Of a DNA stretch of 64,000 nucleotides, positions 17,306-25,883 are shown one piece after another. Position numbers and translations under genes: made by a program. The notes below the pieces were generated by a model. That model ran no database searches. It saw only the letters and a list, made by a program, of their open reading frames with translations, and had not been told where the DNA came from. The first letter of the stretch is position 1. Each line of letters begins with the position of its first letter. Source of the DNA: Rhodospirillales bacterium (GTDB lineage: Bacteria; Pseudomonadota; Alphaproteobacteria; Micavibrionales; Micavibrionaceae); the NCBI GenBank assembly GCA_020638155.1, contig JACKJB010000001.1:186001-250000 (forward strand). Direction: 5' to 3'.

Positions 17306-18436
17306 ATGGAATATCATGATGTGGATGCGGCGACGCTGACCTCTTTTTCTGATTATGACGATCATTACAAAGTACGCTTTTTCAATGACCCGGAAACGGG
17401 TTTACGGGCGTGCATTGCCGTTCATAATATCAACCTTGGGCCAGCGCTTGGCGGATGCCGGATGTATTCTTACGGTTCCGAAGATGATGCGATCCGTGAT
17501 GTGCTGCGGCTGTCGCGCGGCATGACTTATAAAAACGCGCTGGCGGGGTTGCCGCTGGGTGGTGGTAAAAGCGTGATCCTGGGAAATCCGGCAACGGAAA
17601 AGACCGATGCGCTGATGGCGGCGATGGGCCGGGCGGTCGATACGCTGGGCGGGGATTATATTTCTGCCGAAGACAGTGGCACCAACGAACACGACATGGC
17701 CACCATGCGCCAGAGCACGCCCTATGTGATGGGGCAGGCTGCTGCCGAAGGCGCACTGGGCGGCGATCCGTCCCCGGTGACGGCTTATGGCGTGTTCTGC
17801 GGCATCAAAGCGGCGCTCAAGCATAAATATGGCAGCGATTCTATGGACGGGTTGACCGTGGCCGTGCAGGGGCTTGGTTCGGTCGGTTACGATCTGTGCC
17901 GCCAGCTTGATGCAGCCGGGGCCATCCTGTTCGTTACGGATGTGAATGACGCTGTGCTGGAAAAAGCCGGACGGGAATTTTCCAACGTGCAGGTGGTGGG
18001 GCTGGATGAGATTTTCAGTGTCGATGCCAAGGTCTTCGCGCCGTGTGCGCTGGGGGCGCAGGTCAATGCGAAAACAATCCCGCAGATGACATTCGAGATC
18101 ATTGCCGGGGCGGCGAATAACCAGCTTGAAACGCCCGAAGACGACGACCGGCTGATGGACAAAGGCATTCTTTATGCGCCGGATTACGCGATCAATGCGG
18201 GCGGCGTGATCGCTGTCGGCTATGAGTATTTCGAACAGTCCGGGCACAACCCGTTTCCGCACGATCTGACCCGCGCCAATATGATGCGCCATGTCGAGCA
18301 GATCGAACAGACGCTGGAAAAGATATTCTCTATTGCCGAGCGCGAAGGTATTTCTCCTGGCCATGCCGCCGATGCGCTGGCCGAAGCGATCTTTAAAGGC
18401 GAAGCCGCCGCAGCGCGCAGTTCGGATGCGGCCTGA
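17306..18436 (+). CDS. Leucine/valine/phenylalanine dehydrogenase family (Glu/Leu/Phe/Val DH)
   Basis: It catalyses NAD-dependent oxidative deamination of a branched-chain or aromatic amino acid to the 2-oxo acid. It has 376 residues from the ATG at 17306 (MEYHDVDAA), with AAAGG just upstream; an in-frame ATG at 17267 lacks similarity. Signatures are ALGGCRMY, the catalytic lysine in NALAGLPLGGGKSV, SAEDSGTN, the Rossmann motif VAVQGLGSVGYDL, and FAPCALGAQVN. Leucine dehydrogenase is the best guess because of its length and the GLPLGGGKS form; substrate preference is not certain. Confidence 0.88.
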   Translation: MEYHDVDAATLTSFSDYDDHYKVRFFNDPETGLRACIAVHNINLGPALGGCRMYSYGSEDDAIRDVLRLSRGMTYKNALAGLPLGGGKSVILGNPATEKTDALMAAMGRAVDTLGGDYISAEDSGTNEHDMATMRQSTPYVMGQAAAEGALGGDPSPVTAYGVFCGIKAALKHKYGSDSMDGLTVAVQGLGSVGYDLCRQLDAAGAILFVTDVNDAVLEKAGREFSNVQVVGLDEIFSVDAKVFAPCALGAQVNAKTIPQMTFEIIAGAANNQLETPEDDDRLMDKGILYAPDYAINAGGVIAVGYEYFEQSGHNPFPHDLTRANMMRHVEQIEQTLEKIFSIAEREGISPGHAADALAEAIFKGEAAAARSSDAA

Positions 18437-18489
18437 TTTTTAACCGCAGAGGTCACAGAGATCTAGCGGGAGGACGCGGAGTATTTTGT

Positions 18490-18562
18490 GTCATCCCGAG
18501 CGGTAGCGAGGGATCTTGGGTGTACCCGCTTGAGAAGATTTCTCACATGCGTTCGAAATGAC
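18490..18562. repeat. Core repeat related to the MITE interior
   Basis: The unit begins GTCATCCCGAGCGGTAGCGA and ends CACATGCGTTCGAAATGAC. It is like the central palindrome of the MITE-like copies but lacks their terminal repeats. A short GCGCCATTGTTTCGCTCCG / CGCAATGACGG palindrome follows to about 18607. It lies between two convergent genes. Confidence 0.65.
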
Positions 18563-18619
18563 ATTTCATGAAAAAGCGCCATTGTTTCGCTCCGTTCGCA
18601 ATGACGGGAGACAGGCCTT

Positions 18620-20722
18620 TTACTCCACCACATCGTTCCAGTGCCGCGTGATATGGCGGTAGGAAAGCGGTTCGCTGATCTCGTATAACGGCATCGGCGT
18701 ATCCAGAGCCTGTCCGGCATCGCGGCCCAGCGGGGCGGCGGTCAGGCGGATTTCGCTGCCTTCGGGGATATGTTTGACATGGCCGAAGGGCAGGCGAAGC
18801 TTTACGCCGCTATATAAATGCGTCAGTCCGCCGAATACGTCGAAATCCCCGGCATTGGTCGCGGTAACGAAGGCTTCCATTTTTGCGCCGTTTTCGAATT
18901 GACGCGATAAGGCCAGCGTACCGCCGAAATCCTCGGCGAGGTAACGGCCGATGCGGGCATGCAGGGTGACATCGCTGTTCGGGAATTCGTACCAGCCCTG
19001 AATGTGCCCGGTCATTAAATGATCCCCGTTCAAACCGAGATTGAGGAACGCATAGGGATCGCGCTTGAAGACCTGCCAGGCTTCGGCACCGATCGCAAAG
19101 GTCTTGCCGAACGGACGGTACAGCACTTCCCCGCCCGCGCCTGCGTACATTTCCTCGAGCAGTCCGCCTTTAAGGCTGACATGCAGGTCAGGCTTTAATG
19201 TCGTCATCCAGCTTAAGAAGCTGCGGTCAAGGCTTAAGGTCCGCTGGGCGAAGGCATCGACATTACTGCGGACCGGCAGGATCGCGGCGGGGCGGTAGGT
19301 GTTCAGGTGATGCAGATTATCTTTCAGGTCGAGCCGCAGGCTGCCCCCGGCCCAGATATGTTCGGCCAGTTTGCGCTCTTCTTCGAGGATCAGCCCGGTG
19401 CGGTAAAGCAGGCCGCTATCTTCTTCGGACAGGCTGACCTGGTTATCGAGGATTAAGCGCAGGCGGTGACTGTCATAGATATTGAAGCGGTCGTGCCAGA
19501 ACCCTTTGCCTTCCGCGCCCGGATCAAAACTTACATTGCGCCAGATTTCCTGCGGGCTTCCTTGCTGCCGGGTGACGGCCTGTTCCAGGTCTCGCCGCAG
19601 CAGCGTGATCTCGTGACCTTCCAGCCCGTAAGACAGCGGCGTGATCCCCAGCGTTTCGACGACTTCGCCCGCATGGTTGGCCATGTGGCGGGCGGCGTGG
19701 CCGATCTGTAGCGGCATCGGGCGCTGCGGGTCGAGTAGCAATTTACCTTCGGCGTTATACAGATCCCCGCGCATTTCATAGAGCTGGATATCATCACGCT
19801 GTGCTGCCAGTGCCATTTCCTGCGGCAGGCCCAGCCCGGTACGGTACGGGCGCATATACGGGGCTTTGTGCTTGCGGTAGCTGCGCCCGATCCAGTCTTC
19901 GGCAGGGCTTTGCAGGCTCAGGCTGGCCAGCAGTTTTTCGCCGCCGACCACCGCGCCGCCGATACTGATCCAGTCGGCAGGGGAGAAATTCACCCCGACC
20001 GACCACGGGTCCGGCGGGTCGTAAGCGAAAATCTGTTTTTCCTTGCTGTAACGGTCAGCGCCCCAATCGGCTTTGAGCGATAATCCGTCCAGCGGGGTGA
20101 AATATTCGAGCCCGGCGAAAAAGCCGACATCTTCCCCGGTAAACCAGTCTTCCGGGCCGTTCGGCATTTCCTGGTCAAATGCCCGGCGTTTACCGAAATG
20201 GCCGCCCAGGACTTTAAGCGGATTGTCGATATGTGCCGCGCTGCCGAGCCGTCCCCAGGCGATGCCGCCGGTAAAATCAAAGCGCTCATAGCGCTTGGAA
20301 AAGGCCAGATATTCGGCGCCCATCCGTTTATGCCCGATCGCCGATTGCAGCCCAAGCGTGATTTCCGGGGTCACGGCAGTTTCCTTTGCCAGCCTTAAGC
20401 GCAGATCGATGCCGGGATAGAGCCGGTCAGGATCGCCTGTAAGATCGGTGCTCTGGGCGCTTTGGCGGATCGCGATATAAAGCGGTTCGGCCAGCTGGAT
20501 GCCTGCGCTGGCATGTAAATACGGGGCCAGCCCGCCGCCATGAAGGCGCACAGTGCCCGGCGCGTCCATGCGGGCGGATGGTACGGTATTCAGGCCCAGC
20601 GCGCCCATCATATTCGGCGTCGCATGGCGGCCCGCCCAGCATGGGGCCGGGGCGGCGCAGAGTGTCAGTATGATCGCCAGCATGAAGATGACTGGCATTT
20701 TGGTTTGCGTTTTGGTTTGCAT
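18620..20722 (-). CDS. yjbH: YjbH-family outer-membrane exopolysaccharide protein
   Basis: The 700-residue protein has an N-terminal signal (ends about 30, CWAG) whose first codons are a short tandem repeat (QTKTQTK). The mature start, TPNMMGALGLNTVPSARMDAPGTVRLH, is typical of the YjbH/GfcD family, large outer-membrane beta-barrel proteins tied to exopolysaccharide export. The rest is an alternating beta pattern with aromatic girdle residues. YjbH usually accompanies YjbE, F and G; none is seen here, so this is a solitary copy. It is transcribed divergently from the hybrid kinase. Confidence 0.82.
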   Translation of the reverse strand: MQTKTQTKMPVIFMLAIILTLCAAPAPCWAGRHATPNMMGALGLNTVPSARMDAPGTVRLHGGGLAPYLHASAGIQLAEPLYIAIRQSAQSTDLTGDPDRLYPGIDLRLRLAKETAVTPEITLGLQSAIGHKRMGAEYLAFSKRYERFDFTGGIAWGRLGSAAHIDNPLKVLGGHFGKRRAFDQEMPNGPEDWFTGEDVGFFAGLEYFTPLDGLSLKADWGADRYSKEKQIFAYDPPDPWSVGVNFSPADWISIGGAVVGGEKLLASLSLQSPAEDWIGRSYRKHKAPYMRPYRTGLGLPQEMALAAQRDDIQLYEMRGDLYNAEGKLLLDPQRPMPLQIGHAARHMANHAGEVVETLGITPLSYGLEGHEITLLRRDLEQAVTRQQGSPQEIWRNVSFDPGAEGKGFWHDRFNIYDSHRLRLILDNQVSLSEEDSGLLYRTGLILEEERKLAEHIWAGGSLRLDLKDNLHHLNTYRPAAILPVRSNVDAFAQRTLSLDRSFLSWMTTLKPDLHVSLKGGLLEEMYAGAGGEVLYRPFGKTFAIGAEAWQVFKRDPYAFLNLGLNGDHLMTGHIQGWYEFPNSDVTLHARIGRYLAEDFGGTLALSRQFENGAKMEAFVTATNAGDFDVFGGLTHLYSGVKLRLPFGHVKHIPEGSEIRLTAAPLGRDAGQALDTPMPLYEISEPLSYRHITRHWNDVVE

Positions 20723-20862
20723 TTTGCAAAAGGAGGGCAGAAGAAAAAGCGATGGAATCCTTAGAAAATCCCTTATTTACAGTGTCTTCTATATGCCGCG
20801 GTATGTCAAAATTTTTGGCACGGGACTTGCCATGAAAAGCGTGTGTAAATGGAAGGAACGTT

Positions 20863-22191
20863 TTGAAGGAGGACTGTGCCATTTCAAGCGATATTATGAT
20901 TTTCTGGCAGCTGGCCAGTATAGGGTTGTTGTTTTTAACTGTGGTGATGCTCGCCTATATTCTTTACCTGCGTCGCAGGTTACGGCATTCAGACCGGAAA
21001 CCGGCGCAGAAGGGGCAGGGCGATGGCGCATCCGATGCACAGTTCTACCAGATGCAGAAACTGGAAGCACTCGGCCAGCTTGCCGGTGGCGTGGCACATG
21101 ATTTTAACAACGTTTTAGCAATTATTGACGGCTATGTGCATATGGCTGCGAATGCGGCGCCTGAGGATAACGATAAGCTCAAAACCTATCTGGAGCGGAT
21201 TGCCGGGGCCAGTAAGCGCGGAGCCGCGCTGACGCGTCAGTTGTTATTGTTCGGACGGCATAAGATCGACCAGAATGTCGTGGTGAATGTCTCCGGACTC
21301 GTGACTGAGCAGGAAAGCCTGCTTCATCCGCTGCTGGATAGCGATACCCGGCTGGTTATCGATGTCGATGACGGGCTGGAGGTCCATAGTGCGCCGGATG
21401 CGCTGGGACAGATTATCATGAACCTTGTCATTAACGCCCGTGATGCCATGCCCGAAGGCGGGACGATTGCGCTGGAGGCTCATATCTGTGCCGAAGATCA
21501 CCTGCCTGGGCTCATTCCGGAAGACAAGCGGGATCGCGATTATATCCTGTTTTCCGTCAGCGATACCGGCACAGGGATCGATGAAGAAACGGCCAGCCGG
21601 ATTTTTGATCCGTTCTTTACGACCAAAGAACAGGGTAAAGGCACGGGCCTTGGCTTATCAACCGTATATGGGCTGGTGCAGGAGATGGGGGGCTTTATCG
21701 ATCTGAAGACGGCTCTTGGCGAGGGAACATCCATGCGGCTGTATCTGCCACGCAGCATGGCGGAGAATGAAGAGCCTGCTGCGGCTGCCGGTCAGGCGGA
21801 ACAGATCCGGTTTGACGGCTATACCGCGCTTGTGGCGGAAGATGAGCCAGACCTGTTGCAGCTGGTGACGACGATGCTCGAGCAGCGTGGGATGGAAGTC
21901 CTTGCTGCGGCGAACGGGGCCGAAGCGATGACTCTGCAGGAACAATTCGAAGGTGACATTGATTTCCTGATTACCGATGTTGTGATGCCGCGCCTGAACG
22001 GCGTGAAGCTGGCCGAACTGGTGCAGGCCAGTCGGGATGAGATCAATGTCATTTTCATGAGCGGTTTTCCGGCAAAGGGGCGCCTGGCTAGGGTCGAACT
22101 CCCGGACCAGGCGGTCTTGCTGACCAAGCCCGTGGCTTTTGAAAAACTGGCCGGGGCGCTGCATAAAGTGATGGTTGAGCAGCAGATTTAA
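20863..22191 (+). CDS. Hybrid histidine kinase, CckA-like
   Basis: The 442-residue protein has one membrane helix (about 13-34), no PAS domain, then HisKA with the phospho-histidine in LGQLAGGVAHDFNN, HATPase_c with NLVINARDAM, DTGTGID and GTGLGLSTVYG, and a C-terminal receiver (about 320-435) with the aspartate in FLITDVVMPRLNG. These motifs resemble CckA, the cell-cycle kinase that feeds CpdR, but CckA normally has two helices and PAS domains. Start: TTG 20863 has GGAAGGA five bases upstream; the first ATG is 20896, far from any site. Confidence 0.85.
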   Translation: MKEDCAISSDIMIFWQLASIGLLFLTVVMLAYILYLRRRLRHSDRKPAQKGQGDGASDAQFYQMQKLEALGQLAGGVAHDFNNVLAIIDGYVHMAANAAPEDNDKLKTYLERIAGASKRGAALTRQLLLFGRHKIDQNVVVNVSGLVTEQESLLHPLLDSDTRLVIDVDDGLEVHSAPDALGQIIMNLVINARDAMPEGGTIALEAHICAEDHLPGLIPEDKRDRDYILFSVSDTGTGIDEETASRIFDPFFTTKEQGKGTGLGLSTVYGLVQEMGGFIDLKTALGEGTSMRLYLPRSMAENEEPAAAAGQAEQIRFDGYTALVAEDEPDLLQLVTTMLEQRGMEVLAAANGAEAMTLQEQFEGDIDFLITDVVMPRLNGVKLAELVQASRDEINVIFMSGFPAKGRLARVELPDQAVLLTKPVAFEKLAGALHKVMVEQQI

Positions 22192-22198
22192 AAGCCCT

Positions 22199-22227
22199 TT
22201 GCATTTTCCGGCGCTTTTCATTATATA
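22199..22227 (+). promoter_or_regulatory. Candidate sigma-70-type promoter for infA
   Basis: TTGCAT (22199-22204), 17-bp spacer, TATATA (22222-22227). It lies 53 bp upstream of the infA ATG. Assigned by eye from consensus spacing only. Confidence 0.45.
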
Positions 22228-22279
22228 GAAAGTCTGTTGTTACAGACTGTTACCAAAAACTTAGTGAAAAAGAGTCTTT

Positions 22280-22498
22280 ATGGCTAAAGAAGATTTACTT
22301 GAATTCAAAGGGGTTGTAACCGAAGTCCTGCCGAACGCGATGTTCCGCGTGAAGCTTGAGAACGAACACGAAGTGCTGGCCCATACCGCCGGCAAGATGC
22401 GTAAAAACCGCATCCGCGTGTTGCAGGGCGATGTGGTCGTTGTTGAAATGACCCCTTACGATCTGACCAAAGGCCGCATTATTTACCGTGAAAAATAA
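22280..22498 (+). CDS. infA: Translation initiation factor IF-1
   Basis: IF-1 binds the ribosomal A site during initiation. It has 72 residues, the normal length, with a single S1/OB-fold domain and the family sequence MAKEDLLEFKGVVTEVLPN, AHTAGKMRKNRIRVLQGD, and VEMTPYDLTKGRI. It overlaps maf by 11 bp. The infA-maf-rng order is common in alphaproteobacteria. Confidence 0.98.
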   Translation: MAKEDLLEFKGVVTEVLPNAMFRVKLENEHEVLAHTAGKMRKNRIRVLQGDVVVVEMTPYDLTKGRIIYREK

Positions 22499-23090
22499 TC
22501 CGTCTTCGCTGATCCTGGCATCGGCTTCGCCCCGGCGGCTGGCTTTGCTGGAGCAGGTCGGTATTGTGCCGGACGGCGTCGTGCCTGCGGATATCGATGA
22601 AACCCCTCATAAAAATGAACTGCCGCGTGTGCTGGCCGAACGGTTGGCGCGGGAAAAGGCTCTGGCCGTTTACGGACAGGGTCGTCATAACGGTGCGTTT
22701 ATCCTGGCCGCCGATACTGTGGTTGCCTGCGGGCGGCGAGAATTGGGCAAGGCGGCAGACCGCGCCGAAGCCGAGCGATTCCTGCGGCTGTTATCCGGGC
22801 GGCGGCACCGGGTGATTGGCGGGATTGCCTTATGCAGGCCGGATGGGGCGGTGGTATCCCGCGCTGTTGAAACCATCGTACAGTTCAAGCTGCTGGCTGA
22901 TGCGGAGTTGTCCGCGTATCTGGATAGCGGCGAATGGGACGGCAAGGCCGGGGCTTATGCGGTTCAGGGTTATGCCGGGGCGTTCGTGAAATTTATCCGC
23001 GGATCATATTCTAACGTGGTCGGGTTATCACTTTATGATACAATGCAAATGCTGAAAGGGTCTGGTTATTTGCATGGACATTCTGATTGA
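22488..23090 (+). CDS. maf: Maf-type nucleotide pyrophosphatase
   Basis: Maf proteins hydrolyse non-canonical or noncanonically used nucleoside triphosphates (m7GTP, dTTP/UTP/pseudo-UTP types). The 200 residues start with GTG at 22488, inside infA. The signature LILASASPRRLALLEQVG is at the N-terminus, then ADIDETP, ILAADTVVACGRRELGK (catalytic aspartate) and GKAGAYAVQGYAGAF. It overlaps the start of rng by 17 bp, so all three genes are coupled. Confidence 0.93.
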   Translation: MKNNPSSLILASASPRRLALLEQVGIVPDGVVPADIDETPHKNELPRVLAERLAREKALAVYGQGRHNGAFILAADTVVACGRRELGKAADRAEAERFLRLLSGRRHRVIGGIALCRPDGAVVSRAVETIVQFKLLADAELSAYLDSGEWDGKAGAYAVQGYAGAFVKFIRGSYSNVVGLSLYDTMQMLKGSGYLHGHSD

Positions 23091-24315
23091 AGAACTCGAT
23101 GGCGGCCTGTGGGCTGCGGCGGTTGAAAAAGGCCGCCTGCAGGGGCTTGAGTTCGATCCGCCGAACGAAGAAGTCCGTTGGGGTTCTTTATATTGGGCCA
23201 AAGTCGCCCGGATCGATAAATCACAGGATGCCGCTTTCGTCAATCTGGACGGGGATAATATCGGGATCCTGTATAATGCCGATGTTCGGATCAAACAGGC
23301 AGACGGCTCTTATAAAAAAGGCGGGGCCGAGGAAATCGGCAAATTGCTGCAGCCCGGCCAGATGGTTGCCGTGCAGGCCAAAAGCGGTTTCCTGCCCAAA
23401 GGGCCGGATGAGCTTTATGCCAAGGCCGACGGGAAGACCCCGCGTGTGAGCATGAATGTGGTGCTGCCGGGGCGTTATATGATCTATACCCCGATGGATA
23501 AGGAAAACCGCGTCTCACAGCGTATCCGCGATAAAAAAGTGCGGGAGCAGGTGCAGGCCATGCTCGACAGTCTGACAAAGGATTGCAATGGCTGTATTCT
23601 GCGGGCGGCGGGCGCGAATACCCAGACCGATATCCTGGTCCGCGAAGCCCGCATCCTGCGCGAAAGCTGGAACCAGATCCAGCAATATCTGGCCGGGGAT
23701 GAGCCGCAGCTTATCATGCTCGGTCCCGATGCGATCCAGCGCATTCTCAGCGACCTGTCCAGTAAGCGGATCAGGAGTGTTGATGTGACGACCATGGATC
23801 ATTACCAGCTTGCCGAGGAATGGTGCGATATTTACGCGCCCGACCTTGTCACTAAGATCAACCCGGTCGAAATCGAAGGCGGCGGCCATGAATTCGGCCT
23901 GTTCGAACATCATGATCTCGTCGGGGAAATCGAAGCCTTGATGGTGCCTTATGCGATCTTGGGAAGCGGGGCGACCGTGCTGATCCAGGAAACGGCGGCC
24001 CTGACGGCGATTGATGTGAATACGGCTGCCGATAGTCGCGGGCATTTTGCCATTAATCTTGATGCGGCAGAGGAAATCGCCCGCCAGTTGCGGCTGCGTA
24101 ATATGGGCGGCGCGGTGATTATCGATTTCCTGCGGATGAAGGACAAGGCCGAGCGCGATAAGCTTTATAAAGCGCTTGAAGATTATTTTAACGAAGATCC
24201 CTGCACCGTGCAGATTCACGGCTGGAGCAATCTCGGCATGATGGAAGTAACCCGTCACCGCCGCACCCCGGCCCTGGCGGAGCGGTTTGAAAGCTCCATG
24301 GGGGCCGGTGAGTAA
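23074..24315 (+). CDS. rng: Ribonuclease E/G family protein, short form
   Basis: This is an endoribonuclease in rRNA or mRNA processing. It has 413 residues against about 490 for E. coli RNase G. It has an S1-like start (WAKVARIDKSQDAAFVNL), 5'-sensor region, and the metal-binding aspartates in AIDVNTAADSRG and VIIDFLRM. It ends soon after VTRHRRTP and lacks the zinc-link CPxC and the C-terminal small domain. The ATG at 23074 lies inside maf. Short RNase G proteins occur in alphaproteobacteria; whether it dimerises normally is unclear. Confidence 0.9.
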   Translation: MDILIEELDGGLWAAAVEKGRLQGLEFDPPNEEVRWGSLYWAKVARIDKSQDAAFVNLDGDNIGILYNADVRIKQADGSYKKGGAEEIGKLLQPGQMVAVQAKSGFLPKGPDELYAKADGKTPRVSMNVVLPGRYMIYTPMDKENRVSQRIRDKKVREQVQAMLDSLTKDCNGCILRAAGANTQTDILVREARILRESWNQIQQYLAGDEPQLIMLGPDAIQRILSDLSSKRIRSVDVTTMDHYQLAEEWCDIYAPDLVTKINPVEIEGGGHEFGLFEHHDLVGEIEALMVPYAILGSGATVLIQETAALTAIDVNTAADSRGHFAINLDAAEEIARQLRLRNMGGAVIIDFLRMKDKAERDKLYKALEDYFNEDPCTVQIHGWSNLGMMEVTRHRRTPALAERFESSMGAGE

Positions 24316-24380
24316 CCGTTCAATTAACACTGGACAGCCCGGCGGATTTTTTCTATAAGCACTGTCTGCATCCCTATGAT

Positions 24381-24456
24381 GCCTCGGTAGCTCAGTTGGT
24401 AGAGCAGAGGATTGAAAATCCTTGTGTCGGTGGTTCAAATCCGCCCCGAGGCACCA
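24381..24456 (+). tRNA. tRNA-Phe (GAA)
   Basis: The acceptor stem GCCTCGG pairs with CCGAGGC, discriminator A, CCA encoded at 24454-24456. The anticodon stem AGGAT/ATCCT encloses TTGAAAA, giving anticodon GAA. D and T arms are canonical (GGTTCAAATCC). Confidence 0.97.
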
Positions 24457-24507
24457 TTTTTTCTTTTTATTTCAATGTCTTAATATGTTTTTTGGTTTGA
24501 GGCGTAT

Positions 24508-25692
24508 CTACGCCGCATCGCTTTCCGTCAGCTGATTCATAATCAGGCGTTTTGCCGGGGCGATCTTGTTGCCCAGGCGCAGCAGGGCGCGGCGGGCGAT
24601 GCGGGCGGGCAGGTCGTCCTTGGTGTAGAGCTTGACCAGCGCGTTGGTGCCCAGATAAAGCGGTCTTGTGTCCTTATAGTGCCGGTCATGATAGCGCCGC
24701 AGCAGGGTGGTGCTGCCGATATCGCTGCCGACGCTCAAAGCGGATTTTATTTCCTGCGCCAGCGTATATCCCCCGCGCAGGCCCAGATTAAAGCCGTGGG
24801 CCGTGACCGGGTGCATCCCGACCGCCGCGTCGCCGATCAGCGCAAAGCGCCGGGCGTAAAAGCTGTTCGCGTAAACGGCGACCAGCGGATAGGAATAAAG
24901 CCTGCTGATGAGGGTGATATCGCCAAAACGGTTTTCCATGCGTTCTGTGATATCCACGCCGAAATCTTCATCGCTCATATTAAGAACATTCTCGGCGTCT
25001 TTTGTGTCCAGCGTGATGACGGCGGAAACCTTGTTCTCATTTAACGGCAGCACAGCCAGCGTCCGGTCGAAGTGGAAACATTCATAAGCGGTTTTGTCAT
25101 GCGGCTTTTCCGCCTGCATGCGGCAGACAATACAGGTCCGGCCGAAATCCAGCATGGAGGCTTCGATGCCCATCATCTTCCTGCTTTTTGAAAAGCGGCT
25201 GTCGGCGGCGATGACGAGGGGAGCGTTTATAATCGTCCCGTCGGACAGGGTCACGGTGCCTTTGATATCGTCCGTTTCGACGGTCTCGACGGCAACGCCG
25301 GAGATGATTTTGATATTGCCGCATTGTTTGACGGCATCATAGGCGGCCTTGCGGATCAGGTGGTTGGAGATCATAAAGCCGAGATTGTCCTTGCCGGATT
25401 CCCGGTAATCGAAATGCAGGGCATAGGATGATTTCCCGTTCAGGACCTTGGCGCTGCGGATCAGGGAAATACCGTCATCCGGGATCAGGTCCCATAGTCC
25501 CAGCTCGCTCATCAGTTTATGGGACAGGTGGGTCAGGGCGATTTCCCTGCCGTCATAGGCGGGATCGGCCAGCGCAGTCTCCTCCTGCTTTTCAATCAGG
25601 AGGATGTTTAACCCGGTATCCGCCAGCGCCCGCGCGAAACAAAGCCCGGCAGGACCTGCGCCAATAATGGTGATATCAACCTTCATATTCAT
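24508..25692 (-). CDS. FAD-dependent ubiquinone hydroxylase, UbiH/UbiF/UbiM family
   Basis: The family hydroxylates the benzoquinone ring in ubiquinone synthesis. It has 394 residues. The FAD-binding GxGxxG is IIGAGPAGLCFARAL near the N-terminus. The second motif is VIAADSRFSKSR, and the third FAD contact is ALIGDAAVGMHPVTAHGFNLGLRGG, diagnostic for the UbiH/COQ6 group. The YDGREIALTH segment after the first fold and the WDLIPDDG stretch resemble UbiM, the C5 hydroxylase type of alphaproteobacteria, but the exact ring position cannot be decided here. Confidence 0.85.
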   Translation of the reverse strand: MNMKVDITIIGAGPAGLCFARALADTGLNILLIEKQEETALADPAYDGREIALTHLSHKLMSELGLWDLIPDDGISLIRSAKVLNGKSSYALHFDYRESGKDNLGFMISNHLIRKAAYDAVKQCGNIKIISGVAVETVETDDIKGTVTLSDGTIINAPLVIAADSRFSKSRKMMGIEASMLDFGRTCIVCRMQAEKPHDKTAYECFHFDRTLAVLPLNENKVSAVITLDTKDAENVLNMSDEDFGVDITERMENRFGDITLISRLYSYPLVAVYANSFYARRFALIGDAAVGMHPVTAHGFNLGLRGGYTLAQEIKSALSVGSDIGSTTLLRRYHDRHYKDTRPLYLGTNALVKLYTKDDLPARIARRALLRLGNKIAPAKRLIMNQLTESDAA

Positions 25693-25760
25693 TCCCTTTG
25701 TTTATCCGACAGGAATGACTTTCACAAGCTTTAAGCGTTTGTTTTGAAATTCTTCTCGCC

Positions 25761-25868
25761 GTCATCCCGAACGCATGTGAGGGATCTCCCGACAATCTGG
25801 AGATTTCTCAGCTTCGCCTCGAAATGACACTGTTGGATTTTATCCGACCCTTAACTGAAAGGACTATA
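25761..25868. mobile_element. MITE-like element, copy 2 (left end lost)
   Basis: The interior (25761-25829) is the reverse complement of the copy-1 core with few changes. Only the right terminal repeat is present (25841-25868, TATCCGACCCTTAACTGAAA then GGACTATA). No matching terminal repeat is seen left of 25761, so this copy is decayed or truncated. It fills most of the 190-bp gap between the two flanking genes. Confidence 0.65.
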
Positions 25869-25883
25869 AAAACACCAATGTCT

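Noticed and set aside
17402..18364. A 320-codon minus-strand frame opposite the amino-acid dehydrogenase
   Set aside because: The plus-strand protein has clear catalytic motifs; the reverse has none.
20881..22191. ATT as start codon of the hybrid kinase
   Set aside because: The AAGGAGG spacing is ideal, but ATT starts are very rare, and the TTG at 20863 has its own GGAAGGA site.
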